Below are positions 41,109-51,374 of a stretch of 64,000 nt of DNA, one piece after another. A program made the translations under genes and the position numbers. The first letter of the stretch is position 1. Every line of letters starts with the position of its first letter. This DNA is from Bacteroidales bacterium (GTDB taxonomy: Bacteria; Bacteroidota; Bacteroidia; Bacteroidales; Muribaculaceae): assembly GCA_022009815.1 (NCBI GenBank), contig CP091725.1, positions 2,480,001 through 2,544,000 on the forward strand. Reading direction: 5' to 3'. The notes beneath the pieces are model-generated. The model saw only the letters and a program-made list of their open reading frames with translations, did no database searches and had not been told where the DNA came from.

Positions 41109-41931
41109 ATGGATATGTTAGAGAAAATAAAAGAGACCGCTGCTTTTATCAAAGCAAAAGTCAACGACATCCCTACTACAGCCATTATTCTTGGCACTGG
41201 TCTTGGAGAATTGGTAAACCATATTGACATTACCGATGAGTTGAACTATCAAGACATACCTAATTTCCCTGTTTCAACAGTTGAGGGACACAGCGGAAAA
41301 TTGATTTTCGGAAATCTCGGCAACAAACGTGTAATGGCTATGCAAGGACGCTTCCATTTCTATGAAGGATATTGCATGCAGCAGGTGACGTTCCCTGTCA
41401 GAGTTATGAAAGCCCTGGGTGTCAACACATTGTTTGTTTCAAATGCCGCAGGCGGCATGAATCCCGATTTCCAAATCGGCGACATTATGATCATCACAGA
41501 CCACATCAACCTCTTCCCAGAACACCCTCTGCGCGGTAAGAATTATAACGAGCTCGGCCCGCGCTTCCCTGATATGGGCGAACCATATTCTAAACGCCTC
41601 ATCGCTGATGCTCTCAATGTTGCAAAGAAACGGCATCAAGGTGCAGCAAGGTGTATATGTAGGCACACAAGGTCCCACATTCGAAACTCCAGCAGAGTAC
41701 CGCTATTTTAAAGCCATTGGCGGCGACGCTGTCGGAATGAGCACAGTTCCGGAGGTAATCGTTGCTCGACATGGAGGAATGGAAGTGTTTGCCATCTCTG
41801 TAATCACCGACCTTGGCGGCATGGACGATCCTGTTGAAGTTTCTCACGAAGAAGTTCAAAAAGCCGCAGCAGAGGCGCAGCCAAAGATGACGGCTATCAT
41901 GAAGGGTCTTATCAACGAATTCAAAGCTTAG
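41109..41931 (+). CDS. punA: Purine nucleoside phosphorylase (frameshift)
   Basis: A trimeric-type PNP that phosphorolyses inosine and guanosine. Visible: IILGTGLGEL, GHSGKL, GRFHFYEGY, SNAAGGMN and GTQGPTFETPAEYR, with VGMSTVPE near the substrate site. The frame breaks near 41633 (GCAAAGAAACGGC), and adjusting the A run gives KNGIKVQQGVYVGTQGP. The corrected product is about 274 residues. thiL follows after one base. Confidence 0.93.
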
Positions 41932-41932
41932 G

Positions 41933-42964
41933 ATGGCTGATACGGAAATTTCAACGCTCGGCGAATTCGGACTTATTGAGAATCTGACCAAAGGCGTAGA
42001 ACTGAAGAATCCCTCATCTGTAAAAGGTGTCGGAGATGATGCCGCTGTGCTTCATTATGGCGACAAAGAAACACTTGTCACCACCGACCTGCTTCTTGAA
42101 GGCATTCACTTCGATTTGACATATGTGCCGTTAAAGCACCTCGGCTATAAAGCCGCTGTGGTAAATTTCTCCGACATATATGCAATGAATGGCAAGCCTC
42201 GTCAAATAACAGTTTCGTTAGGCGTGTCAAAGCGTTTCACAATCGAACACCTGCAACAGCTTTACGATGGAATAAAGCTGGCATGTGACGTCTATGGTGT
42301 AGACCTTATCGGCGGCGACACATCTGCATCAGCCACAGGCCTGCTTATCAGCATCACATGCATTGGAGAAGGCGAAAGTGGAAAGATTGTGTATCGCAAT
42401 GGAGCCAAAGATACTGATTTGATTTGCGTGTCAGGCGATCTTGGCGCGGCATATATGGGTTTGCAACTGCTTGAGAGAGAAAGAGTGGCTTCTGAAGGAA
42501 TCAAAGATTTTCAGCCAAAATTCGCTGGCAAAGAATATATCCTCGAACGCCAACTGAAGCCAGAGGCTCGCAAAGACATAATTGAAGCGCTGGACAAAGC
42601 GGGAATCATACCAACTGCTATGATGGACATTTCCGACGGATTGTCGTCTGAGCTGCTCCACATTTGCCACCAAAGCGGTGTTGGATGCAGAATCTACGAA
42701 GAGCGCATACCTATTGACTACCAAACTGCCGTGATGGCTTCCGAGTTGAATATGAACTTAGTGACTGCCGCCCTCAACGGCGGAGAGGACTATGAGCTTC
42801 TGTTCACTGTGCCGCTTACCGACCACGAAAAGATTGCAGAAATGAGCGGTGTGAGAATTATTGGACACATGACCAAGCCAGAACTTGGATGTGTGCTTGC
42901 CACCCGCGACGACAACGAAATTCAGTTAAAGGCACAGGGTTGGAATGCTTTTTCCAATAAATAG
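41933..42964 (+). CDS. thiL: Thiamine-monophosphate kinase
   Basis: A 343-residue enzyme converting thiamine phosphate to thiamine pyrophosphate. The N-terminal VGDDAAVL and TTDLLLEGIHFDL, then NFSDIYAMN and GGDTSAS, are the metal and ATP site motifs; MDISDGLSSEL lies in the C-terminal half. It is essential for TPP supply when thiamine phosphate is the intermediate. It directly follows pnp, likely cotranscribed, and ends at a terminator. Confidence 0.95.
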   Translation: MADTEISTLGEFGLIENLTKGVELKNPSSVKGVGDDAAVLHYGDKETLVTTDLLLEGIHFDLTYVPLKHLGYKAAVVNFSDIYAMNGKPRQITVSLGVSKRFTIEHLQQLYDGIKLACDVYGVDLIGGDTSASATGLLISITCIGEGESGKIVYRNGAKDTDLICVSGDLGAAYMGLQLLERERVASEGIKDFQPKFAGKEYILERQLKPEARKDIIEALDKAGIIPTAMMDISDGLSSELLHICHQSGVGCRIYEERIPIDYQTAVMASELNMNLVTAALNGGEDYELLFTVPLTDHEKIAEMSGVRIIGHMTKPELGCVLATRDDNEIQLKAQGWNAFSNK

Positions 42965-42980
42965 CATCCGCTATGAAATA

Positions 42981-43017
42981 GAATGAGCGACAGAAATATC
43001 TGCCGCTCATTTTTTTG
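42981..43017 (+). terminator. Terminator after thiL
   Basis: ATGAGCG (42983-42989) pairs with CGCTCAT (43004-43010), extended by CAG/CTG, followed by seven T residues. Confidence 0.85.
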
Positions 43018-43079
43018 TCCTTTTATGCCACCTCTTTTGACTATTATTACTATCTTCGCATTACGAAAACAACACAATT

Positions 43080-43625
43080 ATGATATACAGATTCAACCTC
43101 ATTTCAGACGAAGTGGATGATTTCAAATTAGAAATCCAAATAGATAGCGACGACACATTTTTAAGCCTTCGCAATGTGATTCTTGACGCAGCTGGATATA
43201 CAAAAGACCAAATGGATTCGTTCATCATCTGCGATGAAGAATGGAACAAAGAAAAGGAAGTGACTCTAACCGACATGGGCGCAGACAGCGATGAAGACAT
43301 TTGGCTTATGGATGAGACCAAAATATCTGAACTCATTGATGACGAGGGCGACAGACTGATGTTTGTATTTGACTATCTGACAAACCGTGCGTTCTTCATG
43401 GAGCTGAAAGAATGCATTTTCTCAAAAGACATCGACGAGCCAATCTGCACCCGTAAAATCGGGCACGCTCCGAAGCAGAGCGTAGACATCGACGCCTTTG
43501 ATGCCGAAATAGACAAAGCAGCAGCCACTGCCGCAAAAAACACTGACGACTACGATGCTGATTTTTATGGTTCTGATGAATTCAATGAAGATGAATTCGA
43601 CAGCGAAGGTTTTGAAATAGAGTAA
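43080..43625 (+). CDS. Plasmid pRiA4b ORF-3-like (IS1096 TnpR-like) protein
   Basis: A 181-residue acidic protein. Residues 1-130 resemble the pRiA4b ORF-3 family, including DDTFLSLRNVILDAAGY and DRLMFVFDYLTNRAFFMEL. The last 50 residues are strongly acidic and low in complexity (DDYDADFYGSDEFNEDEFDSE). The family is widespread and chromosomal in Bacteroidales; despite its name there is no sign of a mobile element here. The function is not established. Confidence 0.7.
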   Translation: MIYRFNLISDEVDDFKLEIQIDSDDTFLSLRNVILDAAGYTKDQMDSFIICDEEWNKEKEVTLTDMGADSDEDIWLMDETKISELIDDEGDRLMFVFDYLTNRAFFMELKECIFSKDIDEPICTRKIGHAPKQSVDIDAFDAEIDKAAATAAKNTDDYDADFYGSDEFNEDEFDSEGFEIE

Positions 43626-43647
43626 AGATAAAGTTCAACTTACAATT

Positions 43648-43693
43648 AAAATAAAAGCGTCGTCATTGTTTGCAATGACGACGCTTTTATTTT
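43648..43693. terminator. Bidirectional terminator between convergent genes
   Basis: A perfect 21-bp inverted repeat (AAAATAAAAGCGTCGTCATTG and its complement) with a four-base loop, T-rich on both sides, located between the convergent pRiA4b-like and acyl-CoA dehydrogenase genes. Confidence 0.95.
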
Positions 43694-43708
43694 GTGTTTT
43701 ATGATTGG

Positions 43709-45409
43709 CTATCTATAGTTTTCCAAGCCATCTGGTTTGAATGACATTATAAATTTATGATGCTTCTCAACCTCTGCCTCTCCAAAGTTCACATAAACAT
43801 TGGCAGACTTCAAGAATTTTTCATTTCTTGTTGTGTCACCAAGCAGAAGGTATCCCATAATGATATGTCCAGCCATCTCTACAAGACGACGAGCGTGGAA
43901 ATCTGTATACTCGGTGTTCTTGTTGTCCACAACTGTCTTCAGAGCCTCTTCATAGAGTGCTGTCATCTTCACGAGACGTTCTTTCAATTCAGATGTTTCG
44001 GGAGCATACTCTTCTGCTGCATAAGCGTTGATTTGATTGAGATATGTTCCTGTGGTGACGTGGCGGATTGCTGCGACAACTTGCAACTGCGTCGTTCCCT
44101 CATAAATTGAAGTAATACGGGCGTCACGATATATTCGCTCGCAAGCATAATCTTTCATAAAGCCGGAACCACCATGTACCTGGACAGCATCATATGCATT
44201 CTGGTTGCAGAATTCGCTTCCCATACCCTTCGCCATCGGAGTGAACGCATCTGCCAAACGCTGATATTTCTTCATCTCCTGACGCTCTTCCGGTGTCAGG
44301 CTGCGTTCGCGTGCTATGTCTTCGTAGATTTTGTATACATCAACGAAACGTGTTGTTTCATACAAAAGGCTTCTTGATGCGTCCAATTTTGCCTTCATCA
44401 ATGAAATCATCTCAAACACAGCCGGGAATTCAATGATAGGTTTGCCGAATTGCTTACGGTCGTGGGCATACGACAATGCTTCACGATATGCAGCCTCGCT
44501 GACACCAACCGACTGAGCGGCGATACCCAAGCGGGCGCCATTCATCAAAGCCATCACATATTTGATCAAGCCCATGCGACGTGCTCCACAAAGTTCTGCT
44601 TTGGCATTCTTAAACACCAATTCACATGTCGGAGAGCCTTTGATACCCATTTTGTTCTCGATACGGCGCACTGTCACACCGCCGTCGTTGCGGTCATATA
44701 TAAACATTGACAGACCTCTTCCGTCATGGCTTCCCTCTTCCGAACGGGCAAGCACCAATGCAATATGTCCATCACCATTCGTGATGAAACGCTTCACGCC
44801 GTTCAAACGCCATGTGCCGTCAGCCTCATTGTATGTGGCCTTAAGCATTACAGCCTGCAAGTCGCTACCTGCATCTGGTTCAGTCAAATCCATTGCCATT
44901 GTTTCTCCGGCGCATACTCTCGGCAAGAAACGCTGACGCTGGTCTTCGTCTGCAAACTCATAAATGGTCTCTGCACAGTCCTGAAGTCCCCAGATATTCA
45001 CAAAGCCTGCGTCTGCACGGCTCACCATATCGGCAGCCATAATATATGGCACCAACGAGAAATTCAAGCCATTGTATCGGCGAGGCAGGGAAATGCCCAT
45101 AAGACCGGCTTTCACCAATGCGTCAAGATTTTTCTGAGTGCCCTTCGCATAAACAACGTGACCGTCAACCACATGAGGTCCTTCATGATCTACGTCTTCT
45201 GCATTTTGAGCAACAATCTCTCCTGAAATCTCACCCGCTATCTCAAGCACTTTTTCGTATGAGTCCATTGCATCCTCATAGTCAAGAGGTGCATAGTCAA
45301 ATTTTTCAGCGTCCGAGAAGTTACGCTCTTTCATTTCCACGATTTTGCGCATCAAAGGATGACTCAGGTGATGCTTCAAATCAGGATTATCATTATAGAA
45401 ATTAGACAT
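43709..45409 (-). CDS. Acyl-CoA dehydrogenase family protein
   Basis: A 566-residue flavoprotein dehydrogenase. FAD/substrate segments are AMDLTEPDAGSDLQAV (residue about 175), GVKRFITNGDGH, and QVHGGSGFMKDYACERIYRDARITSIYEGTTQLQ with the candidate catalytic Glu. An extra C-terminal helical domain follows (about residues 450-566), making it longer than short-chain ACADs. It is the last gene of an etfB-etfA-acd operon, so electrons pass to the ETF pair encoded upstream. The substrate is unknown. Confidence 0.92.
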   Translation of the reverse strand: MSNFYNDNPDLKHHLSHPLMRKIVEMKERNFSDAEKFDYAPLDYEDAMDSYEKVLEIAGEISGEIVAQNAEDVDHEGPHVVDGHVVYAKGTQKNLDALVKAGLMGISLPRRYNGLNFSLVPYIMAADMVSRADAGFVNIWGLQDCAETIYEFADEDQRQRFLPRVCAGETMAMDLTEPDAGSDLQAVMLKATYNEADGTWRLNGVKRFITNGDGHIALVLARSEEGSHDGRGLSMFIYDRNDGGVTVRRIENKMGIKGSPTCELVFKNAKAELCGARRMGLIKYVMALMNGARLGIAAQSVGVSEAAYREALSYAHDRKQFGKPIIEFPAVFEMISLMKAKLDASRSLLYETTRFVDVYKIYEDIARERSLTPEERQEMKKYQRLADAFTPMAKGMGSEFCNQNAYDAVQVHGGSGFMKDYACERIYRDARITSIYEGTTQLQVVAAIRHVTTGTYLNQINAYAAEEYAPETSELKERLVKMTALYEEALKTVVDNKNTEYTDFHARRLVEMAGHIIMGYLLLGDTTRNEKFLKSANVYVNFGEAEVEKHHKFIMSFKPDGLENYR

Positions 45410-45411
45410 AG

Positions 45412-46440
45412 TTACTTAGAGTTTTTTTTGTAATACTTAATCAAGGCTGGAATCACCTCTTCCAAATCGCCTGTAATCACATAGTCTGCAATCGCATTGA
45501 TCGGAGCGTCCGGATCATTGTTGATTGAGATAATAATAGAACTGTCCTGCATACCCGCGATATGCTGGATTTGTCCAGAAATACCACATGCGATATACAG
45601 TTTCGGATGAACGGTCACACCGGTTTGGCCAATCTGACGCTCATGCTCTGTGAAACCAGCGTCGACAGCTGCACGCGAAGCGCCAACTTCTCCGCCCAGA
45701 GTCTCTGCCAACTGATGGAGAAGGTTGAAATTCTCCTTGCTGCCAACACCATAGCCACCAGCCACAATAATTGGCGAGTTCTTGATGTTGATTTTCGACT
45801 TTGCTATATGGCGGTCGATGATTGAAACCACATAGTCTGAAGCCGGGATATAATCTGCCGGATTCAGATTTACAACTTCTCCTTGATAATTTGCGTCAAA
45901 GATTTCTTTTTTCATAACGCCCTCACGCACGGTAGCCATTTGTGGGCGACATTCCGGGTTGACAATTGTGGCAACAATATTGCCGCCAAAAGCCGGGCGA
46001 ATCTGATAAAGCAAATTCTTATATTCAGTTTTTGTCTTCGGATCTGTATGATCGCCGATTTCAAGCGATGTACAGTCGGCAGTCAAACCGCTATGCAGAC
46101 ATGACGACACGCGCGGACCAAGATCGCGACCTATCGACGATGCTCCCATCAGACAAACTTGTGGTTTTATTTCCTTAAACAAGTTGATCAATGCCGAGGC
46201 ATGTGGCAACGATGTGTAAGGATACAACTTTTTGTCTTCAAATTTATATACACGGTCAACGCCATATGGGAAAATTTGTTTCTCAACCCCTTCAAGTTTG
46301 TCGCCAAGAACCACAGCCTCAAGCTTAACACCTAATTGGGTCGCCAAAGAACGTCCTTTTGTCAACAATTCAAGGCTGACGTCTGAGATATTGCCGTCCT
46401 CAAACTCGCAATATACTATAAGATTATTGTTATCTTTCAT
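45412..46440 (-). CDS. etfA: Electron transfer flavoprotein subunit alpha
   Basis: A 342-residue ETF alpha subunit. The C-terminal FAD domain shows GASRAAVDAGF, QIGQTGVTVHPKLYIACGISG and SIIISINNDPDAPI, the conserved FAD-binding blocks. It partners with etfB, 21 bases upstream, and hands electrons from the adjacent acyl-CoA dehydrogenase to the respiratory chain or to a bifurcating enzyme; which of these cannot be told here. Confidence 0.95.
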   Translation of the reverse strand: MKDNNNLIVYCEFEDGNISDVSLELLTKGRSLATQLGVKLEAVVLGDKLEGVEKQIFPYGVDRVYKFEDKKLYPYTSLPHASALINLFKEIKPQVCLMGASSIGRDLGPRVSSCLHSGLTADCTSLEIGDHTDPKTKTEYKNLLYQIRPAFGGNIVATIVNPECRPQMATVREGVMKKEIFDANYQGEVVNLNPADYIPASDYVVSIIDRHIAKSKINIKNSPIIVAGGYGVGSKENFNLLHQLAETLGGEVGASRAAVDAGFTEHERQIGQTGVTVHPKLYIACGISGQIQHIAGMQDSSIIISINNDPDAPINAIADYVITGDLEEVIPALIKYYKKNSK

Positions 46441-46461
46441 AATGATAAATGTTTTTTGATA

Positions 46462-47335
46462 CTACCCAATAGTATGATTAGCTATCAATTCTTTCACAAG
46501 ATCCTCTATCGCACCTTGATCTTTGCCGTCCATTTTCTTGCTTTCTTTTGCCTGGAATACGACATTCACAATTCCTTTCACCTTTGTAGGTGAGCCTTTC
46601 AGGCCAATTTGTTCTGGATCCGCATCAACAAAGTCTGCACTCCACTCCTTGAGTTGAAGATAAGGACGAGCGTCGACCAATGCCGACAACGTCTCTGACA
46701 TTGTTGCCTTTTCGCTCGGTGTTACTGCATATTTATATTTCTGTATGCGACGGGCATTTCTTGGACGGCAATCGTCTGCAGAGCCATTTACGGTAACGAC
46801 CAATGGCAGCGGAGACTCCACTGTCTCGACGCCTGACTCTATGCGGCGCGTAATCACAGCCTTTCCATCAGCCACTTTCTATCTTTTCAGCATAAGTAAC
46901 CTGTGGCAAGTGCAGTTTTTCCGCCACCTGAGGTGCCACCTGTGCTGTATCGCCGTCAATAGCCTGACGTCCGGCAATAATCAAGTCAAACTCTCCCACC
47001 TTACGTATTGCAGCAGAAAGAGCATACGAAGTGGCGAGCGTATCCGCACCGGCAAATGCACGGTCGGTCAATACGATTCCTGTGTCAGCACCTCTGAAAA
47101 TGGCCTCTCTGATAATTTCAGCAGCACGAGGAGGTCCCATTGTCAAAATCGTAATTGTTGTGTCTGGATTTTGTTCTTTAATTTGCAGGGCTTGTTCCAA
47201 TGCATTAAGGTCTTCAGGATTAAAAATCGCAGGCAACGCCGCACGATTGATTGTTCCGTCTTCCTTCATCGCATCTTTTCCTACATTTCGAGTGTCTGGC
47301 ACTTGCTTGGCCAGGACGATGATTTTATATCCCAT
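46462..47335 (-). CDS. etfB: Electron transfer flavoprotein subunit beta (frameshift)
   Basis: ETF beta; begins MGYKIIVLAKQVPDTRNVG, and carries the nucleotide-binding segment with AGRQAIDGDTAQVAPQVAEKLHLPQVTYAEKIE. The frame changes near 46873 at GATAGAAAGTGGCTG; two more A residues (or one fewer) join it to VADGKAVITRRIESG and the conserved tail. Corrected length is about 291 residues. It is the first gene of the operon, with a consensus promoter 76 bases upstream. Confidence 0.93.
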
Positions 47336-47410
47336 AGTAGAAATATTGTTTATGATTTATATTCATCAACGATGAAACCCACACATTCAGGCATGGGTTT
47401 TTATCTGTCG

Positions 47411-47441
47411 CAAAGTTATAAATTTTAGCAGACAGCACAAA
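47411..47441 (-). promoter_or_regulatory. Promoter of etfB-etfA-acd
   Basis: Minus-strand TTTG (47438-47441), 19 bases, then TAACTTTG (47411-47418). Both elements match the Bacteroidetes consensus. Confidence 0.75.
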
Positions 47442-47460
47442 CCTTTTCACGGACAAAAAA

Positions 47461-47506
47461 GCACAAAAAGCGGGCTCTATACCATCAAGAGTCCGCTTTT
47501 TGTGTC
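47461..47506 (-). terminator. Terminator of the ROK kinase gene
   Basis: CACAAAAAGCGG (47462-47473) pairs with CCGCTTTTTGTG (47493-47504), extended inward by CTCT/AGAG; T-rich on the minus-strand 3' side. Confidence 0.85.
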
Positions 47507-47519
47507 ATTTGCATTCCTA

Positions 47520-48503
47520 TTATTTTTTAATGTCTGCGGCAGCTTTTGCCTCCCAACCCAAAGCACTTGCTCCAAGCACAGCTGCGTCGCTTTCTTTCAA
47601 TTCGGAAAGAAGCAACTTAACCTTGCCTTTGAACACCGTCATCGTGTTGCGGTCCATTGATTCTTTAAGCGGACGCATCAGCAAATCTCCAGATTTGGCA
47701 AGGCCTCCAAAAAGCACGATAGCCTCCGGGCTTGAGAATGTTATGAAGTCTGCCAAAGCCTCACCAAGAATGTTTCCTGTAAAGTCAAAGACATCCTTTG
47801 CCAATTTGTCACCGGCCACGGCTGCATCATAGACATCTTTTGATGTGATTGAGTCTACATCCATCGAGCGGAGTGTCGATGGTTCGTTTGCTCTTGCTTC
47901 CAGGAATTCACGCGCAGTACGTGCCACACCTGTAGCAGACGCATAAGTTTCCAAGCAACCTGTTCTTCCGCATCCGCAAATACGTCCGTTGTTGCGCTTC
48001 ATGATAACGTGACCAAGTTCACCGGCAAAACCGTCGTGACCATAAACCATCTGGCCATTGACAACAATACCGCTACCAACTCCCGTACCCAATGTAATCA
48101 TGATGAAATCCTTCATACCGCGAGCCACGCCATAAGTCATCTCGCCGATAGCAGCGGCATTTGCATCGTTTGTTATAGCAACAGGGATACCGAATTTATT
48201 TGACACCAAATCTGCCAATGGAATTGGAGTTGGCCACGGCAAATTCACACCATCGGCAATAACGCCAGTGAAATAATTGGCATTAGGAGCACCGATTCCT
48301 ATACCTGCGATTTTGTCAACCGCATCGTTGGCTTCTATTAATTTAGACAACTCTGTATGCAACTCGTCAATATAATCTTCTATGGCTGCATGCTTGGCTG
48401 TTTTTATCGATCCACTTGCAAGAACATTGCCTCGCGCGTCCACTATACCGAACACAGTGTTTGTTCCACCGACATCGATACCTACAACATATGGTTTACT
48501 CAT
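47520..48503 (-). CDS. glk: ROK-family glucokinase
   Basis: A 327-residue sugar kinase. ATP-binding IDVGGTNTVFG at the N-terminus, NDANAAAIGE with the catalytic Asp (residue about 112), LGTGVGSGI, and the zinc-binding CGCGRTGCLE that defines ROK proteins. The closest annotated group in Bacteroidales is glucokinase; N-acetylmannosamine kinase is a less likely alternative. Monocistronic with its own terminator. Confidence 0.85.
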   Translation of the reverse strand: MSKPYVVGIDVGGTNTVFGIVDARGNVLASGSIKTAKHAAIEDYIDELHTELSKLIEANDAVDKIAGIGIGAPNANYFTGVIADGVNLPWPTPIPLADLVSNKFGIPVAITNDANAAAIGEMTYGVARGMKDFIMITLGTGVGSGIVVNGQMVYGHDGFAGELGHVIMKRNNGRICGCGRTGCLETYASATGVARTAREFLEARANEPSTLRSMDVDSITSKDVYDAAVAGDKLAKDVFDFTGNILGEALADFITFSSPEAIVLFGGLAKSGDLLMRPLKESMDRNTMTVFKGKVKLLLSELKESDAAVLGASALGWEAKAAADIKK

Positions 48504-48587
48504 AATATGATTGTTAAGATAGTTGTTTTAATAATTCCACAAAATTATAATTAAAGTTTGAATGACGAAAATTTCAGCAAAAAAAAG

Positions 48588-48776
48588 TCAGTCGTTTTCA
48601 CAACATTTACAACAATCTTCTTTCTTTTTCGCCTGCTTCAACTTGCAGTCTTTAATATCGCAACATGAGCAGCCTCCGGTCTTGCCGCCATTCTTGACTT
48701 TCCACACAACATAAACGACGATGCATACAAAGACAACACCGATTATCACATACTGAAATATCATTCCTTTTTCCAT
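48588..48776 (-). CDS. FeoB-associated Cys-rich membrane protein
   Basis: A 62-residue protein: one transmembrane helix (FQYVIIGVVFVCIVVYVVW) followed by a Cys-rich cytosolic tail (GGCSCCDIKDCKLKQ...DCCKCCEND). This matches the small proteins usually encoded after feoB, which may bind or chaperone iron. No feoAB is in the window, so its association is inferred from family only. Confidence 0.7.
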   Translation of the reverse strand: MEKGMIFQYVIIGVVFVCIVVYVVWKVKNGGKTGGCSCCDIKDCKLKQAKKKEDCCKCCEND

Positions 48777-48814
48777 CACAATCTTTTATTTGAAAAAAAG
48801 AACAAGCGACATCA

Positions 48815-49342
48815 TTATTTTGTTTTCAGAAACGCTTGCTGTTTCAACATATTGAACTCCATGACAAAATTAGGAGTCGTCTGACTTTTCGCAATAAGGC
48901 TTTCTATTTCCTCAAAACGAAAGAATCGTCCATCTTCTATTTCGTCTGGGGCAAATTTAATGTCACTATGCTCCGCTACGCATCGGAATGTATGCACCAA
49001 TTCCCGTTCCACATCGCTTTCAAAGACATATTTATACAATAGCTCCGGGTTGTCTGCACAAAAGCCAAGTTCTTCAAACGTTTCCCTCTGCAGCGCTTCT
49101 CCGACAGTCTCTCCATAATCGATATGCCCACCGACGGACGTATCCCATTTGCCTGGCTGTATATCCTTATTTTCCGACCGTTTTTGGAGGAACAAACGTC
49201 CTTCCGAGTCAAAGACATGCAGATGGACAACAGGATGCAACTTTTTCGTTCCCGAATGACATTCTTTTCGAGAGGCTGAACCTATAACATCTCCTTTTTC
49301 ATCCACAATTGGGAACAGTTCCGCGCCATTATATTTTGCCAT
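48815..49342 (-). CDS. NUDIX hydrolase (isopentenyl-diphosphate isomerase-like)
   Basis: A 175-residue protein with the NUDIX box GGHIDYGETVGEALQRETFEELG (residues about 70-92, Gx5Ex7REUxEExG complete). The N-terminal part, ELFPIVDEKGDVIGSASRKECH, resembles the YfcD/IDI-like subgroup, which hydrolyses unknown pyrophosphates. The start is taken at 49342 (MAKYNGAELF), not further upstream, because the longer frame only extends through the end of topB. It overlaps topB by 14 bases. Confidence 0.85.
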   Translation of the reverse strand: MAKYNGAELFPIVDEKGDVIGSASRKECHSGTKKLHPVVHLHVFDSEGRLFLQKRSENKDIQPGKWDTSVGGHIDYGETVGEALQRETFEELGFCADNPELLYKYVFESDVERELVHTFRCVAEHSDIKFAPDEIEDGRFFRFEEIESLIAKSQTTPNFVMEFNMLKQQAFLKTK

Positions 49343-51374
49343 CTTTTTTATACTTTTTTTCAATATACTTGTTGAGTGCCGACGGGGTCGTGCCTTCGCC
49401 CGACTTAAGCTCATCAAAGCCAACCCTGAAATCGCAACCTTTCCTGAATTCGCTACAACCGAAGGCCGTACGTCCTTTTATCACATGTCCATTTCACACT
49501 TCGGGCATGCAATTTGCTCGAACTTGCGTATCGCCGGTTTGCGCTTTGGCTTTTCTTCTTTTTGCTTTTTAGAGACATCCGCCACTTCTATCTTATATCC
49601 GCTGTTGTCGCTAAGCACATCATATACAATCTGCGAAATCTGTTGCTTTAATTCGGCGATAAATTCCGACGCCTCATACTCTCCTTTCTCTATTTTACGC
49701 AACCTGTTTTCCCAGATTCCAGTCAGCTTTGCCGATTTTAGCAAATCCACCTTTATTGTGTCAATCAAAGCGATACCAGCTTCTGTTGCCTTCACACTTT
49801 TACGTTCTTTCTTAATGTATTTACGCTTGAACAAAGTTTCTATTATCGACGCCCTTGTGGAAGGGCGCCCTATGCCATTCTCCTTCATCGCATCGCGCAG
49901 CTCCTCGTCTTCCACCAATTTACCAGCCGTTTCCATCGCCCTCAGCAATGTTCCCTCGGTGTAGAATTTAGGTGGCTGTGTGGTCTTCTTGACAACCGAC
50001 GGACTGTGGGGTCCGCTCTCGCCTATCTCAAAAGCCGGCAATATGCCATCGTCTTGGGCTTCATCATCCTTGTTCAAGTTGCTGTCGGCCTTACCATAGA
50101 CTGCCCGCCATCCATCCGACACAATCTGCTTTCCATTGGCTTTGAACTCAACTCCACCGGCTTCTCCGACAACAGTCGTTTGATCGAACTCGCAATCTGG
50201 ATAAAACACGGCAAGAAATCTACGGGCTACCATGTCGTAAACCCGCTTCTCATCAACTGTCATAGTTGGCGCCGGTGGCACATTGGTCGGAATAATGGCA
50301 TGGTGGTCGGTGACTTTAGAGTTGTCAAACACCTTCTTTGTTTTCGGAAGAGTCTTGGACAATAAAGGCTCTGCCAGATTGGCATACGGACGCATTGCCC
50401 TAAGCACCTCCGGCACTTTCGGATATATGTCCTCACTTAGATATGTTGTATCCACACGTGGGTATGTGGTAAACTTTTTCTCATACAATGATTGTATAAG
50501 CTTCAATGTCTGGTCAGCCGAGTATCCATATTTCTTATCGCATTCCACTTGTAAGGATGTAAGGTCGAACAACCTTGGTGCAGACTCTCTGCCACGCTTT
50601 GTGACACACGACTTTATTACAAACGGGTTTTCACTGATTCCATCAGCGACTTCCTGCGCGGATAATTCTGTACTGAAGCGTCCTTTTGTTGACTGAAACA
50701 ACGCTGCGATACGTCGTTTTAAGTTCCCAATAATCTTCTGGGACAAAATTGTCTATTTCTTTTTGCCTTGCCACAACCAAAGCCAATGTCGGAGTTTGCA
50801 CACGACCTATCGACAGTACATTTCTGCCTTGCGAATATTTCAACGTAAACAACCGTGTCGCATTCATTCCCAATATCCAGTCGCCGATAGCACGCGACAA
50901 GCCCGCCATATACAGCCTGTCGAAATCCGACTGTGGTCTCAAATGACCAAATCCCTCACGGATACTCTCATCCGTAAGCGATGAAATCCACAATCTCTTT
51001 ACATCTTTCTTGCAATTGGCTTTTTGCATCACCCAACGTTGTATAAGCTCGCCCTCTTGACCGGCATCGCCACAGTTCACGATTTCATCGGCTTCTCCAA
51101 ACAGCGTTTCTATAACCTTGAACTGCTTCTCAATGCCTTGGTCGGCAATCAACTTGATTCCGAATCGCGGAGGCAGCATTGGCAAGGCCCCCAGACTCCA
51201 CGACTTCCACCTTTCTGTATAGTCGTTAGGCTCCTTTAGCGAGCAAAGATGACCAAACGTCCACGTTATTTTGTAGCCGTTGCCTTCAAAATAGCCATCA
51301 CGGCGCACTGTGGCGCCAAGTATCGCCGCAATGTCCTTTGCCACGCTGGGTTTCTCTGTTATGCAGACAATCAT
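49329..51374 (-). CDS. topB: DNA topoisomerase III (two frameshifts)
   Basis: A type IA topoisomerase. The TOPRIM domain has EKPSVAKDIA and NCGDAGQEGEL; the active-site Tyr is in TTYPRVDTTYLSED; C-terminal cysteines CPKC..GC..GC form a zinc-ribbon-like tail. The frame breaks near 50700 (T3 seen, T5 expected, giving the join to FQSTKGRFSTELS) and near 49490 (GAAATGG for GAAAATGG), after which the tail reads GHVIKGRTAFGCSEFRKGCDF and ends KKDGKI. The corrected length is 682 residues, normal for Bacteroidales. mazG overlaps its start by four bases. Confidence 0.92.

Noticed and set aside
43080..43625. A mobile element because of the pRiA4b/IS1096 family name
   Set aside because: The family is a common chromosomal gene in Bacteroidales and no inverted repeats, transposase or target duplication are nearby.
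49343..49423. N-terminal extension of the NUDIX protein
   Set aside because: The extra 27 residues are read from the end of topB in another frame and have no similarity to NUDIX proteins.
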